This document shows positions 1 to 10,100 of a DNA stretch of 43,081 nucleotides, piece after piece (position 1 is the first letter of the stretch; the number at the start of each line of letters is the position of its first letter). Origin of the DNA: Pseudoalteromonas sp. G4. Lineage in GTDB: Bacteria > Pseudomonadota > Gammaproteobacteria > Enterobacterales > Alteromonadaceae. Made by a program: the position numbers and the translations under genes. The notes beneath the pieces were generated by a model that saw only the letters and a list, made by a program, of their open reading frames with translations, did no database searches and was not told the DNA's origin. Where the stretch lies: contig NZ_JAPEHW010000029.1 of NCBI RefSeq assembly GCF_028875915.1, positions 1 to 43,081 of the forward strand, in the 5' to 3' direction.

Positions 1-200
1 TCAATTTCAGGTTCTTCAACAGTTTGTTCTATGGTTGGCGTTTCTTCTACCACAGGCGAAGGCAAATCAATAACTTGACGTTCCCCAATTGGAATAGGTT
101 CTTCACCTTTAAGCAATTGCCATGCAGCAACGCTAATTACTACAACCACCAGCACGAGGCCAATTAAATACGGTAATTTACTTTGAGATTGTGTTGTCAT
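1..200 (-). CDS. Membrane-anchored protein, 5' part only (possible DUF3014 family)
   Basis: The gene runs off the left edge, so only about 66 N-terminal codons are present. Its ATG is at 200. The translation starts MTTQSQSKLPYLIGLVLV, with one hydrophobic segment at about residues 10-26, then WQLLKGEEPIPIG and a stretch rich in Pro, Glu, Val and Thr. This is the layout of a single-pass inner-membrane protein with a low-complexity acidic linker leading to a periplasmic domain. DUF3014 proteins have this architecture, but the diagnostic domain lies outside the window, so the family is a guess. It is transcribed divergently from the patatin-like gene, with 77 bp between the two starts. Confidence 0.5.
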   Translation of the reverse strand, partial: MTTQSQSKLPYLIGLVLVVVVISVAAWQLLKGEEPIPIGERQVIDLPSPVVEETPTIEQTVEEPEI

Positions 201-277
201 ATTTTTCACTGCTTAAATATTTATTTTAGATCTAAAGTGCTCTAAATTAAGAATAAAGGGAGAATACAAAGTATCTG

Positions 278-1435
278 ATGAATAGTAGCGGTAATAGTTC
301 AAAACATAAAACAAAAATTGCGTTGCTTCTAACCGGAGGCGGTGCGCGGGCTGCATATCAAGTAGGCGTTTTAAAAGCCATTGCACAAAATTTACCACGC
401 AATCAAATAACGCCGTTTGCAATAATTAATGGCACCTCAGCAGGCGCAATAAATGCCACAGCGCTTGGTTGTTATGCCTCGTGTTATCAATTAGCAATTA
501 AAAAGCTCGAATATGTGTGGAAGAACTTTCGCACAGAGCAAGTTTACCACACCAACTTTTCTTCTGTTTTTGGCCATATTTTTGCCAATATGCTGCGCAG
601 TTTTCAGTCCGATTATGAAAACCACCCACCAGCAAGTTTATTTAACAACCAACCACTTAGAAACTTATTACGCTCTGTTCTCGATTTAAAGCGGATTGAT
701 AATAATATCCGAAACGATTATTTAGAGGCCCTGTCGATTACTGCTTCAAGTTATTCAAGTGGCGACTCCGTTGCATTTTTTCAGGCAAAACACTCTGAAT
801 CATGGCAACGAGCAAAACGGCGCGGTGAAAAAACCACCATTAATATCGAACACTTAATGGCATCGAGTGCGATTCCGATGGTGTTCCCAAGCACTAAAAT
901 CCGCCAAGGTTATTTTGGTGATGGTTCAGTACACCAACACGCTCCACTTAGCCCGGCTATTCATTTAGGGGCTGAAAAGATATTTGTAATTGGGGTTGAG
1001 CAACCAATTGACAACAAATACTTTGGTTTTCAACCTCATTACCCTGGTATTTCAACAATTGCTGGCCATTTACTTGATACCATTTTTTCTGACACATTAC
1101 GTGCTGATATCGAGCGCCTAGAACGTATCAACCGTACCCTATCGCTCATTCCAGCACGTGATAAACATAAAGAACTTAAACGTATTGCACACTTCGTTAT
1201 CAACCCGTCGCAAAACTTTAACGCTATTGCTACCGAATATTACGATTTAATGCCAACCCCAATAAAAATGCTACTGCGTGGCATCGGTGTTAAAAAGCAT
1301 TCAGAATCATCTTTGGTTAGTTATCTACTTTTCGAAAAAGAATATACCCAACATTTAATTGAAATTGGGTATCAGGATGGTCTTGCTCAACTTGATGAAA
1401 TTATGGCGTTCCTCGAATTCACCAATATGCAATAG
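278..1435 (+). CDS. Patatin-like phospholipase family protein
   Basis: A 385-residue predicted serine lipase/acyl hydrolase of the patatin family. The oxyanion-hole glycine-rich motif GGGARAAYQ is at residues 20-28, the nucleophile elbow GTSAG at 52-56 (Ser54), and the second dyad residue in the DG motif at about Asp215 (YFGDGSV). All key catalytic features are therefore present. No signal peptide or membrane helix is evident, so it is probably cytoplasmic or peripherally membrane-bound, acting on acyl chains of phospholipids or related esters; the true substrate cannot be read from sequence. A purine-rich AAGGGAG precedes the ATG by about 14 bases, a rather long spacing. It converges on the antiporter gene with only 20 bp between the stops and no obvious terminator there. 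Confidence 0.88.
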   Translation: MNSSGNSSKHKTKIALLLTGGGARAAYQVGVLKAIAQNLPRNQITPFAIINGTSAGAINATALGCYASCYQLAIKKLEYVWKNFRTEQVYHTNFSSVFGHIFANMLRSFQSDYENHPPASLFNNQPLRNLLRSVLDLKRIDNNIRNDYLEALSITASSYSSGDSVAFFQAKHSESWQRAKRRGEKTTINIEHLMASSAIPMVFPSTKIRQGYFGDGSVHQHAPLSPAIHLGAEKIFVIGVEQPIDNKYFGFQPHYPGISTIAGHLLDTIFSDTLRADIERLERINRTLSLIPARDKHKELKRIAHFVINPSQNFNAIATEYYDLMPTPIKMLLRGIGVKKHSESSLVSYLLFEKEYTQHLIEIGYQDGLAQLDEIMAFLEFTNMQ

Positions 1436-1455
1436 AGCAAAAGGGGTTGATCGTG

Positions 1456-3444
1456 CTAGCGCCCTTCGAGTAAGTAGCGCTCAGCACGTTCAACTCTTCT
1501 AGGTTTACCACGCACAATTAATATATCTTGCGCTAATAGCAGTGTATCTAAGCCTGGTGAACTTATCTCTTTGCCATCGCGCCGCAAGCCGGTAACATCC
1601 ACTCTTCGTTTGGCTAAATTCAGTTCATTAAGCGATTTCCCCTTGGCAAACGCATCTTCGGTGATTGCGATTGCATGAAGAAATTCGAGGTGCTCTGATG
1701 AATCCGGTGATAAGGGGGTGCTGTCCCCAGGGAAATAGCCATGAAGCAAGCCATATCGGTTGCGCCGTTCTGTTTGTACTCGCCTTAAAATACGCCTTAC
1801 TGGAACGCCTGTTAAAAAAAGTACATGAGACACTAGCATTAAACTGGCTTCTAATTTTTCAGGAACAACTTCAGTAACACCATGTGCCTTTAGTTCAGCT
1901 AAATGCCTGTCATCCCGCATGCGAATGAGTACTTTAACGTCAGGTGCCAGCTGTTTTATTGATTTTACGATGGTCAGTGCACTGTCTTTATCTGAAATAG
2001 TGATAATTACCAAACGGCTATTCGCTATATTAGCGCCTTTTAATACCTCTTTTTGCTTGGCTTGACCGAAATAAATATTCTCCCCTGCCGCTTGTGCTTC
2101 TTTCACACGAATTGTATCGCTGTCAATCGCAACAAAAGGAATGGCTTCGGTTTTCAAAAATCGGGCGATAATCTGCCCTACACGACCATAACCGCAAATC
2201 ACTACATGTTGGCTTAAACCTTCAAAACGACTGTCGCTGCTATCAATACTCGGTTGTTTATTGTTGAGGTGATTTGGTGCAACAAAGTTAAGAATTTTTA
2301 ATGCAAGCACCCCGCCGTTATCAACGAGATAAGGGGTAATTGCCATACTCAACACACCAATCGATAACAACAAAGAAGCATTCGCTGAATTTACCAATGA
2401 GAATTTAAGCGCTAATGAAATAAGCACAAAGCTAAATTCTCCCATTTGGCAAAGCATTAGCGCGGTAGCGAGCGCATTTTCATGACTTTCACCCACTACT
2501 TTGGTAACAAAATAAGTAATGATAACTTTGAGTGTCAATAAACCGACTAAGCCAAGTGCAATCCACTGAGCATTGGTCAGCACAAACGTCATATCAAGCT
2601 GCATACCAATAGTGATAAAGAAAAGACCCATTAAAATATCGCGAAATGGGCGAATATCAGCTTCTAGTTGATGGCGATATTCACTTTCACCAAGCATCAT
2701 ACCCGCTAAAAATGCACCTAGCGCCATTGATAAACCAAATGCAGATGTTAAAGCAGCGGCTATCAGCGCAACTAAAATAGTGGTTAACACAAACAATTCG
2801 TCGCTGCGAGTTTGCGCAATTTCACTGAAGACTTTAGGTAAAACCCATTTTCCCACTGCCATTAATAGGGCAATAACCACCGCACCTTTAGCTAGTGCAG
2901 TTAAAATTGTTAACCATAACGATTGCTCAGTGCCACCAGCTAAGAGGGGCAACGCAATAAGCAGCGGTACAACGGCAATATCTTGAAATAGCAGCACACC
3001 AATAGCGAGCTGCCCTTGCCTCGAGCGCAATAAAGGTGAGCCACTTACCTGCTTTACAACAATGGCTGTAGATGACAATGCCACTACACTGCCTATACTA
3101 AACGCGGCCACCAATGAAATGCCTGCAGCCCACAGTAATACCATCGCAACTAATGTAGTAAGTACCACTTGCATTACCCCAACGCCAAACACAATATGGC
3201 GCATAGCAAGTAATCTAGGAATGGAAAATTCGAGGCCTAAGCTGAACAATAGAAAAACCACACCAAGCTCTGCAATAAAATGGATTTGTTCGCTTTGTTC
3301 AAGCCAAAAAAAACCATCTTTGCCAGCTAATATTCCAACGGCCAGATATGCCAAAATAGGCGGTAAATTCAACCTTTTAAACAGCCAAATTAATACCACC
3401 GCGGCAATTAAAATATAAAAATAAACACCAAACGAATGCTGCAA
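1456..3444 (-). CDS. Monovalent cation:proton antiporter-2 (CPA2/KefB-like) with TrkA-N and TrkA-C domains
   Basis: An inner-membrane antiporter of the CPA2 family, like the Kef K+/H+ systems. The first ~390 residues form a Na+/H+-exchanger-type multi-helix domain, including the conserved segment LAIGVLLFQDIAVVPLL. A Rossmann TrkA-N (RCK) domain follows with the nucleotide-binding motif GYGRVGQ near residue 410, then a C-terminal TrkA-C domain. Likely role: pH- or metabolite-gated K+ or Na+ efflux. I placed the start at an in-frame TTG (3444). It is preceded by GAGGTGG at good spacing and gives the N-terminus MQHSFGVYFYILIAAVVL typical of the family. The longest frame begins at a GTG at 3552 with no good ribosome binding site and adds 36 unlikely residues. 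The gene is divergent from the GGDEF gene. Confidence 0.85.
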   Translation of the reverse strand: MQHSFGVYFYILIAAVVLIWLFKRLNLPPILAYLAVGILAGKDGFFWLEQSEQIHFIAELGVVFLLFSLGLEFSIPRLLAMRHIVFGVGVMQVVLTTLVAMVLLWAAGISLVAAFSIGSVVALSSTAIVVKQVSGSPLLRSRQGQLAIGVLLFQDIAVVPLLIALPLLAGGTEQSLWLTILTALAKGAVVIALLMAVGKWVLPKVFSEIAQTRSDELFVLTTILVALIAAALTSAFGLSMALGAFLAGMMLGESEYRHQLEADIRPFRDILMGLFFITIGMQLDMTFVLTNAQWIALGLVGLLTLKVIITYFVTKVVGESHENALATALMLCQMGEFSFVLISLALKFSLVNSANASLLLSIGVLSMAITPYLVDNGGVLALKILNFVAPNHLNNKQPSIDSSDSRFEGLSQHVVICGYGRVGQIIARFLKTEAIPFVAIDSDTIRVKEAQAAGENIYFGQAKQKEVLKGANIANSRLVIITISDKDSALTIVKSIKQLAPDVKVLIRMRDDRHLAELKAHGVTEVVPEKLEASLMLVSHVLFLTGVPVRRILRRVQTERRNRYGLLHGYFPGDSTPLSPDSSEHLEFLHAIAITEDAFAKGKSLNELNLAKRRVDVTGLRRDGKEISSPGLDTLLLAQDILIVRGKPRRVERAERYLLEGR

Positions 3445-3624
3445 ATACCACCTCGGTATAAAGTTTAAGAAACGCGACAAGAAAATGTCATCGCATTGGC
3501 TAATGCAATTGAGCGTTAAATTAACTATAGCAAGTGGTTGTTTTTCTGCCACTTAGTAATAATGGCTTAGTTTTTGCTTTATCACTGTGTACTTTATATT
3601 TTGCGGTAGTATGAGGGTATTAAA

Positions 3625-4518
3625 GTGGAAAACGTACATGTATTAACGCGCCAACAAGACAATAGCGGCGATTATTTGCCGTATGGGCAACTTTATTCCG
3701 ACAATAATGAGGTTAGTCAAACCCATGCGTTGGTTACACAATTACAGAAAACGCTTGAATTAACCAAGTTGATTAATATGTTTTCGGTTGAAGCATCACG
3801 TCTTGTGCAATTTGCAGGCCTGCAGTTTCATAGCACCGAAGGCGTTATAGAAATGACTGGTAGTAAACCTGAAGGCAAAAATTACGCGTTTGATTTAGTA
3901 GCAGACGGCGAACGTCTTGGTCAATTAATCTATTTTTCGCAAAATCTAACACACTACGCAAAACAAAAATTAGCGAAGTTACATACTGTGCTTGTATACC
4001 CTCTGCGCAATGCACTGATGTTTTCTCGCGTCAAAAAATTAGCAACCAAGGATGCTTTAACAGGTTTAAACAACCGCAGCATGTTTGATGATAGCCTTTA
4101 CCGTAAACTTGAGCGCAGCCGTCGTCACCATAGAAGTTTTGGATTGATGTTATTGGATTTAGATAACTTTAAGCAAGTTAACGACAGCCATGGTCACCAA
4201 ATTGGCGATCAAGTATTAATTGATTTCTCAAATATTTTGACTGACTGTGTTCGTGGTACAGACACTGTATTTCGTTTCGGTGGTGATGAATTTGCTATTC
4301 TAATCGACGATGATAATTTCGACGTAAGCCATATTTTGGCTAACCGCATTAAAAAGCGTGTACATAACCACCAACTACTTAAGACCCATGGGGTAACAAC
4401 CAGTATTGGTTTTTCGTTAAGTAACGCAAAAGATATTCCTTGTAGTATCTTTGAGCGAGCGGATAAAGCACTTTATGCAGCCAAAAAAGACGGGCGGGAT
4501 TGCTGTAAAACCCTCTAA
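3625..4518 (+). CDS. GGDEF-domain diguanylate cyclase
   Basis: A 297-residue protein predicted to make cyclic di-GMP from two GTP. The C-terminal half is a full GGDEF domain, starting near LATKDALTGLNNRSMFDD. The active-site motif GGDEF is at residues 219-223, and an allosteric inhibitory I-site RxxD (RGTD, 210-213) lies exactly five residues upstream, so the enzyme should be active and product-inhibited. The first ~130 residues have no recognisable motif or membrane helix; their sequence pattern could be a degenerate GAF-like sensor, but this is uncertain. The GTG start is supported by GAGGG about 8 bases upstream. The signal it responds to is unknown. It ends in a convergent terminator shared with the next gene. 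Confidence 0.9.
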   Translation: MENVHVLTRQQDNSGDYLPYGQLYSDNNEVSQTHALVTQLQKTLELTKLINMFSVEASRLVQFAGLQFHSTEGVIEMTGSKPEGKNYAFDLVADGERLGQLIYFSQNLTHYAKQKLAKLHTVLVYPLRNALMFSRVKKLATKDALTGLNNRSMFDDSLYRKLERSRRHHRSFGLMLLDLDNFKQVNDSHGHQIGDQVLIDFSNILTDCVRGTDTVFRFGGDEFAILIDDDNFDVSHILANRIKKRVHNHQLLKTHGVTTSIGFSLSNAKDIPCSIFERADKALYAAKKDGRDCCKTL

Positions 4519-4546
4519 AAAAAGGAAGCTTAGCTTCCTTTTTTTA
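4514..4546. terminator. Bidirectional terminator between GGDEF and small membrane-protein genes
   Basis: An inverted repeat reads A-run, GGAAGC, TTA, GCTTCC, T-run. It works as a factor-independent terminator on both strands because both A and T tracts are present. The loop holds the TAA stop codon of the minus-strand gene, so the hairpin's upstream arm for that gene is its last sense codons. Confidence 0.85.
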
Positions 4547-4865
4547 ATCGATAAACCGTTAAGATAAAACAAAGCCCAACAAAGAAAGCACCGAGTACAT
4601 TGGCTATTTCAAAAAAGCTGGTTATCGGTGTCACAACAATGCACACCAAAGGGCACATAACTGCCAATACAAAGAATTTACCGCCTTTACCAAGCCAATA
4701 TACTAAAAGTAACAATGCAGTAACAGCACCAAAAAGGGCGCCATAAGTGACGACAGTTAAATTAAGCGACAGCACAAGGCTAATTGCCAAAACAACTGCA
4801 AACACGATTAATCCAATATGTGCCTGCCCAATTAAAGAAAACCCGACTGCTTGACTAGTTTTCAT
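4530..4865 (-). CDS. Small four-helix integral membrane protein, unknown function
   Basis: A 111-residue, very hydrophobic protein beginning MKTSQAVGFSLIGQAHIG, with four likely transmembrane segments at about residues 15-35, 37-56, 63-82 and 85-105, and a basic tail ending KKGS. I do not recognise a family. The start at 4865 is chosen because AAGGAGC sits about 3-9 bases upstream; this Shine-Dalgarno lies inside the last codons of tilS, and the two genes overlap by 11 bases, so translation is probably coupled to tilS. A longer frame extends upstream to 4931, but entirely inside tilS and without a better signal. Membrane location is well supported; function is not. Confidence 0.7.
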   Translation of the reverse strand: MKTSQAVGFSLIGQAHIGLIVFAVVLAISLVLSLNLTVVTYGALFGAVTALLLLVYWLGKGGKFFVLAVMCPLVCIVVTPITSFFEIANVLGAFFVGLCFILTVYRLKKGS

Positions 4866-6162
4866 TTTGCTCCTTTTCAATCCAAAGCACGCCATTTTGT
4901 GCATATGCGTGTTTATCAACACCAAGACCAATTACTTGCACAAGTTTATCATTATAAAAAACCCCAGCAACATAAGGGCGCAGCCAAGGCGGTACCTTTT
5001 CTTCTTTAAGCCACGTATTTACTGACTTAGTGCAGTTACGCTTTTTCAAAGTAAACTGCTCGCTGCCAATATTAAATCGTAAGCTGACACTCTCATTCTC
5101 ATAAGGTAAACGAATACCATGGTGTGATTGTACGCGTTTATATTTACGCCCTGCCGTGTCAATTTCATCTAGAGAAATATTGATCGCTTCTTTTACGGCA
5201 GATGCTTTAGGAAAAACCACATAAAGCGCAGATTGATAGCGGCAAACAAAAAAATCGCCGCAATGTATTTGCACTTGAGCATCCGCTTTTGCATTTAACC
5301 CCTGCTCCACAATTTGATTTAATATTTTTTGTGAAGGTAATTGGAGGTGCTGATTTTTAAGCCAAAAACGAATGAGATTTTCAATGCGAGTGCGCGAAAA
5401 AGAGTGCAGGTTTTCAAAGCAAATTTTGTTACCTTGCACACACAATTTGGCATCTTCAGCAATATACTCATCCAGTAACTGCTGCTGTGATTGCAATAAT
5501 TGTGTGACACGTAAAACGGTACGATTAAACCCTTGAAAACGCCCATTCAATAAAGGTAATACCTGATTGCGTAAAAAGTTGCGGTCAAAGCGATCATCGG
5601 TATTGGATTCATCAGTAATATGCGACAACGCGTGATCAGTTGCATATTGCTCAATTTCGTTTCGCGTAAAGTCTAATAACGGTCTTACAATAAATAACCC
5701 AAAATCATTAGTACTTTCACGTGCCATTGCGCCAAGCCCAAGTAATCCTGCACCGCGTTTTAATCTGATAAAAAACGTTTCTACTTGGTCGTCGATATGC
5801 TGCCCAACCAATAAACACGAATCTGCCAGCATACTGTGTTTAATGGCTTGGTATCTTGCATCACGGGCTATGGCTTCAAGGCTTTGCCGTGGGCTAAGAT
5901 TAAGTGACACTTCTGATGCTTCAAATGGGATTTGCCAACTTTGGCAAAGTGTTTGACAGAACTTTTGCCAATCTGGGGCATTATCACTTAAGCCATGGTT
6001 AACGTGCACCGCTTTAAGCTCTATAGTGCCTAATTCATCGCGAAAGCGCTTGGCAAGATGTAGTAATACCACCGAGTCAACTCCGCCCGAAAGCGCAACT
6101 GTAAATTTGGTAAACTTGTTTTCAAGTAGGTAGTGTTTAAACGTTTGATACATATCTTTCAT
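4855..6162 (-). CDS. tilS: tRNA(Ile)-lysidine synthase
   Basis: TilS converts C34 of the CAU-anticodon tRNA(Ile) to lysidine using ATP and lysine, changing decoding from AUG to AUA. The N-terminal PP-loop ATP pyrophosphatase motif SGGVDS is present (about residues 25-30), followed by the TilS-typical HxDDQVETFFIRLKRGAG region, a middle substrate-binding region, and a C-terminal TilS_C domain (AGRKYKRVQ to PPWLRPYVAG). Length (about 435 aa) is normal for the family. The start is uncertain: ATGs at 6162 and 6153 are both possible, the latter with a weak AAAGA. An in-frame TTG at 6180 lies inside the accA terminator hairpin and is unlikely. It is the last conserved gene of the cluster, behind the accA terminator. 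Confidence 0.95.
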   Translation of the reverse strand: MKDMYQTFKHYLLENKFTKFTVALSGGVDSVVLLHLAKRFRDELGTIELKAVHVNHGLSDNAPDWQKFCQTLCQSWQIPFEASEVSLNLSPRQSLEAIARDARYQAIKHSMLADSCLLVGQHIDDQVETFFIRLKRGAGLLGLGAMARESTNDFGLFIVRPLLDFTRNEIEQYATDHALSHITDESNTDDRFDRNFLRNQVLPLLNGRFQGFNRTVLRVTQLLQSQQQLLDEYIAEDAKLCVQGNKICFENLHSFSRTRIENLIRFWLKNQHLQLPSQKILNQIVEQGLNAKADAQVQIHCGDFFVCRYQSALYVVFPKASAVKEAINISLDEIDTAGRKYKRVQSHHGIRLPYENESVSLRFNIGSEQFTLKKRNCTKSVNTWLKEEKVPPWLRPYVAGVFYNDKLVQVIGLGVDKHAYAQNGVLWIEKEQNEN

Positions 6163-6165
6163 AAA

Positions 6166-6193
6166 CAAAAAAAGCCGCAAAATGCGGCTTTTT
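6166..6193 (-). terminator. Factor-independent terminator after accA
   Basis: On the minus strand, an 11-bp stem (core GCCGCA / TGCGGC) with a 3-base loop is followed by a run of eight T residues. It lies 15-42 bases past the accA stop and directly before the tilS start, so tilS depends on read-through or on its own promoter. Confidence 0.88.
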
Positions 6194-6207
6194 CCTTAAT
6201 CTTGAGG

Positions 6208-7164
6208 TTAACAGTAACCAAAAGACATTAAACGCTCATAGCGCTGCTCTAACATTTCATCTAATGATAAAGCTTTCAGTTCGCTTAAGTCACGCTTAAT
6301 TTGTGCTTTAAGCGACTTAGCCATCGCATCGTAGTTACGATGTGCACCACCTAGCGGCTCATCAACAATTGAGTTGATTAAGTCTAAGCTCTTAACGCGA
6401 TCAGCACTTACACCCATTGCTTCTGCAGCTAGTGGTGCTTTTTCTGCACTCTTCCAAAGAATAGAAGCACAGCCCTCAGGTGAAATTACTGAGTATGTGC
6501 TGTACTGAAGCATATTAACACGGTCACCCACGCCAATTGCTAATGCACCACCTGAACCACCTTCACCAATTACCGTACAGATCACCGGTACTTTTAGGCC
6601 GGCCATCACTTTAAGGTTTTTAGCGATAGCTTCACTTTGACCACGTTCTTCAGCACCAACACCCGGGTATGCTCCTGGCGTGTCGATAAACGTGATGATT
6701 GGCATATTAAAACGCTCAGCCATTTCCATTAAGCGCAATGCTTTACGGTAGCCTTCTGGCTTTGGCATACCAAAGTTACGTTTGATTTTTTCAGCTGTAT
6801 CACGGCCTTTTTGTTGACCGATAACCATTACTGGTTCGCCATCTAAACGCGCAATACCACCAACAATCGCCGGATCGTTAGCAAATGCGCGGTCGCCTGC
6901 TAATTCGTCGAACTCGGTGAAAATACGTTCGATATAATCTTTGGTATACGGACGTAATGGGTGACGAGCAAGCTGCGAAACCTGCCATGGACCTAGATCA
7001 GAGAAAATTTTATTGGTCAACTCTACGCTCTTATCTTTAAGGCGTGAAACTTCTTCTTCTAGACTCAGATCCAGTTCACCACCGCGACCTACGTTTTTAA
7101 GTTCTTCAATTTTTGCTTCCAACTCTGCGATTGGAAGTTCAAAATCAAGATAATTGAGACTCAT
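6208..7164 (-). CDS. accA: Acetyl-CoA carboxylase carboxyltransferase subunit alpha
   Basis: AccA forms, with AccD, the carboxyltransferase that moves CO2 from carboxybiotin-BCCP to acetyl-CoA, giving malonyl-CoA for fatty-acid synthesis in the cytoplasm. At 318 residues it has the family length. The N-terminus is [20 protein letters not shown], and the crotonase-like core includes [47 protein letters not shown] and the oxyanion/glycine-rich segment [19 protein letters not shown]. It lies 12 bp downstream of dnaE, as in many gammaproteobacteria, and is closed by a strong terminator. Nothing unusual is visible. Confidence 0.97.
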   Translation of the reverse strand: MSLNYLDFELPIAELEAKIEELKNVGRGGELDLSLEEEVSRLKDKSVELTNKIFSDLGPWQVSQLARHPLRPYTKDYIERIFTEFDELAGDRAFANDPAIVGGIARLDGEPVMVIGQQKGRDTAEKIKRNFGMPKPEGYRKALRLMEMAERFNMPIITFIDTPGAYPGVGAEERGQSEAIAKNLKVMAGLKVPVICTVIGEGGSGGALAIGVGDRVNMLQYSTYSVISPEGCASILWKSAEKAPLAAEAMGVSADRVKSLDLINSIVDEPLGGAHRNYDAMAKSLKAQIKRDLSELKALSLDEMLEQRYERLMSFGYC

Positions 7165-7176
7165 GCTCTAAACTAC

Positions 7177-10100
7177 CTAATTAAATTCTAGTTCAATATT
7201 CTGTGCTACTAAGCGTGAGAGATTAGCAAGTAACTCGTCACTGGGTGTAACACACCACTGTGTTCCTAATGAAAGCTCAGTTGTTGCATCTGGGCGTTCA
7301 TATTGAATTCTTATCGGGCAAGTACCAAATTTGTACGGGGTGATGGCATGCTCTAAACGAGACAAGAAGTTATCATTCACTTCCTGCATTTTCACCGTCA
7401 TTTTTATGTTTTTAACCCGTTTTTCGCGAACAGATTCGATACTTGCAACTTCGCGAGCGGTCATTGTAATACCACCCGAGAAGTTATCAAAGCTGACCAC
7501 ACCAGATATCACCAAGATATTGTTCATTTGCAGCAGTTCTTGGTAAGTTTCGAACTGTTCAGGAAATAAACGAATATCAATTCGGGCACTTTTATCATCT
7601 AAAGTGAGTAGGCCCCAACGCTTTCCTTTTTTATTAATTAAAGTACGCGCATTAATAACCAAACCAGCCGCAGTTGACGTTACATCACGTTCCGTCGGTT
7701 GTAAATCGACTAGGCGCCCTGAAACATAGTTTTTGAGTTCACTACGATACTGATTAATTGGATGGCCAGTTAAATACAGTCCCAGCGTTTCGCGCTCACC
7801 TTCTAACCATTCGTTATCGGTAAACTTAGGCGCTTGAACAAACGCAGCTGCGACTTCTTCAGGCTCTGTTGCCAACAAGCCAAATAAGTCACTTTGACCA
7901 AGTGCTTCAGCTTTGTTGTGTTGATCAGCTGATTTAAGCGCATCAGGTAAACTAGCAATAAGAACAGAGCGCGCACTTTGCGTTTGCTCTGGCCCTAATT
8001 TATCCATTGCACCGGCCATAATGAGCTTTTCAATGACACGTTTATTTAAACGTTTAATATCAACACGCGCACAAAAATCGAATAAATCTTTAAATGGACC
8101 ACCCGCTTGTCGCGCTTCTAAAATCGCTTCTACCGGGCCTTCACCTACGCCTTTAATTGCACCGATACCGTAGACAATTTCACCTTGCTGATTAACTGTG
8201 AATTTATACAAACCCGAATTTACATCAGGTGGAAGCAATGTGAGTTTCATATTCTCACATTCATCAACTAGGGTCACAATCTTATCGGTGTTATCCATAT
8301 CAGCCGACATTACTGCCGCCATAAACTCTGCTGGATAATGGGTTTTCATCCACAGGGTTTGGTAGGATACTAGCGCGTATGCTGCCGAGTGTGATTTGTT
8401 AAAGCCGTAACCTGCGAATTTTTCAACCAAGTCGAAGATCTTCATCGCAAGTTCGCCATCTACACCATTTTGCTTCGCGCCATCTTCAAACGTTGAACGC
8501 TGCTTGGCCATTTCTTCTGGCTTTTTCTTACCCATTGCACGACGAAGTAAGTCAGCGCCACCGAGGCTATAGCCTGCGAGTACCTGAGCAATCTGCATTA
8601 CCTGTTCTTGATACAGAATAATACCGTAGGTTGGTTCCAAAATTGGCTGTAGGCTTTCGTGCTGATACTGCGCATCTGGGTAGGACACTTCTTCACGTCC
8701 GTGCTTACGGTCGATAAAGTTATCTACCATGCCCGATTGAAGAGGACCTGGACGGAAAAGTGCAACCAGTGCGATCATATCCTCAAAGCAGTCAGGCTTT
8801 AAGCGACGAATAAGATCTTTCATACCGCGCGATTCAAGCTGGAATACTGCGGTTGTTTCGGCGCGCAGTAATAATTCAAAACTCGGTGGATCATCAAGCG
8901 GAATAGCGGCGATATCGATATGTTCTTTTTGCTCACGCGTTAAGCGCTCATTGGCCATATCGATAGCCCATTGTAAAATGGTTAAGGTACGTAACCCTAA
9001 GAAGTCAAACTTAACAAGGCCTGCTGTTTCTACATCGTTTTTATCAAACTGCGTAACCGGGAATTTACCCTCGTCATCACAATAAAGTGCAGCAAAATCG
9101 GTAATGGTTGTTGGTGAAATAACAACACCACCGGCGTGTTTACCCGCGTTACGTGTACAGCCTTCCAAAATACGGCACATATCGATAAGTTCTTTCACTT
9201 CATCGTCAGTGTCGTAGGCCTCTGGCAAGCGCGGTTCAACATCAAATGCTTTTGCCAAAGTCATGCCCGGATCGCCCGGAACTAATTTTGAAATACGGTC
9301 AACAAAACCATACGGATGACCAAGCACACGCCCTACATCCCGTATTACCGCTTTAGCCGCCATAGTACCAAAGGTAATGATCTGTGATACTGCATCACGG
9401 CCATAGAGCTTAGCAACATGGTCAATTACTTCATCGCGGCGATCCATACAGAAATCGACGTCGAAATCGGGCATTGATACACGTTCTGGGTTCAAGAAAC
9501 GTTCGAAAAGTAAGTCAAATTGTAAGGGATCTAAATCGGTGATTTTAAGTGCATAGGCGACTAATGAACCTGCACCCGAGCCTCGCCCTGGTCCGACGGG
9601 AATAATGTTATCTTTACTCCACTGGATAAATTCCATTACAATCAAGAAGTAACCAGGGAAACCCATTTGGTTGATTACATCAAGTTCGATTTTTAGGCGG
9701 TCATCATATTCGACACGTTTGACTTTGCGTTCTTCTTCATCTGGGAATAAAAACTGTAAACGTTCTTCAAGACCGTCTTCCGATACTTTTACTAAGAAAT
9801 CTTCAATCGACAGCGAACCTGTTGGGTAATCCGGTAAGAAATATGTACCTAACTGAATGGTTACATTACAACGTTTGGCAATTTCTACCGAGTTTTCCAG
9901 TGCTTCTGGAATATCCGAGAACAACTCACACATTTGCTCTTCGGTTTTTAAATATTGTTGCTCTGAAAAACGTTTTGGTCTGCGTTTATCGTCAAGGGTA
10001 AAACCATCGTGAATAGCAACGCGAATCTCATGGGCTTCAAAGTCTTCTTTATTGAGAAACACGACTTCATTGGTGGCAACAACCGGCAAACCTGAATATT

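Noticed and set aside
3062..3418. 118-codon open frame opposite the antiporter
   Set aside because: Mirror of the membrane-helix codons of the antiporter; low-complexity composition, no start signal.
6163..6180. TTG start of tilS at 6180
   Set aside because: It is inside the stem and T run of the accA terminator and has no ribosome binding site.
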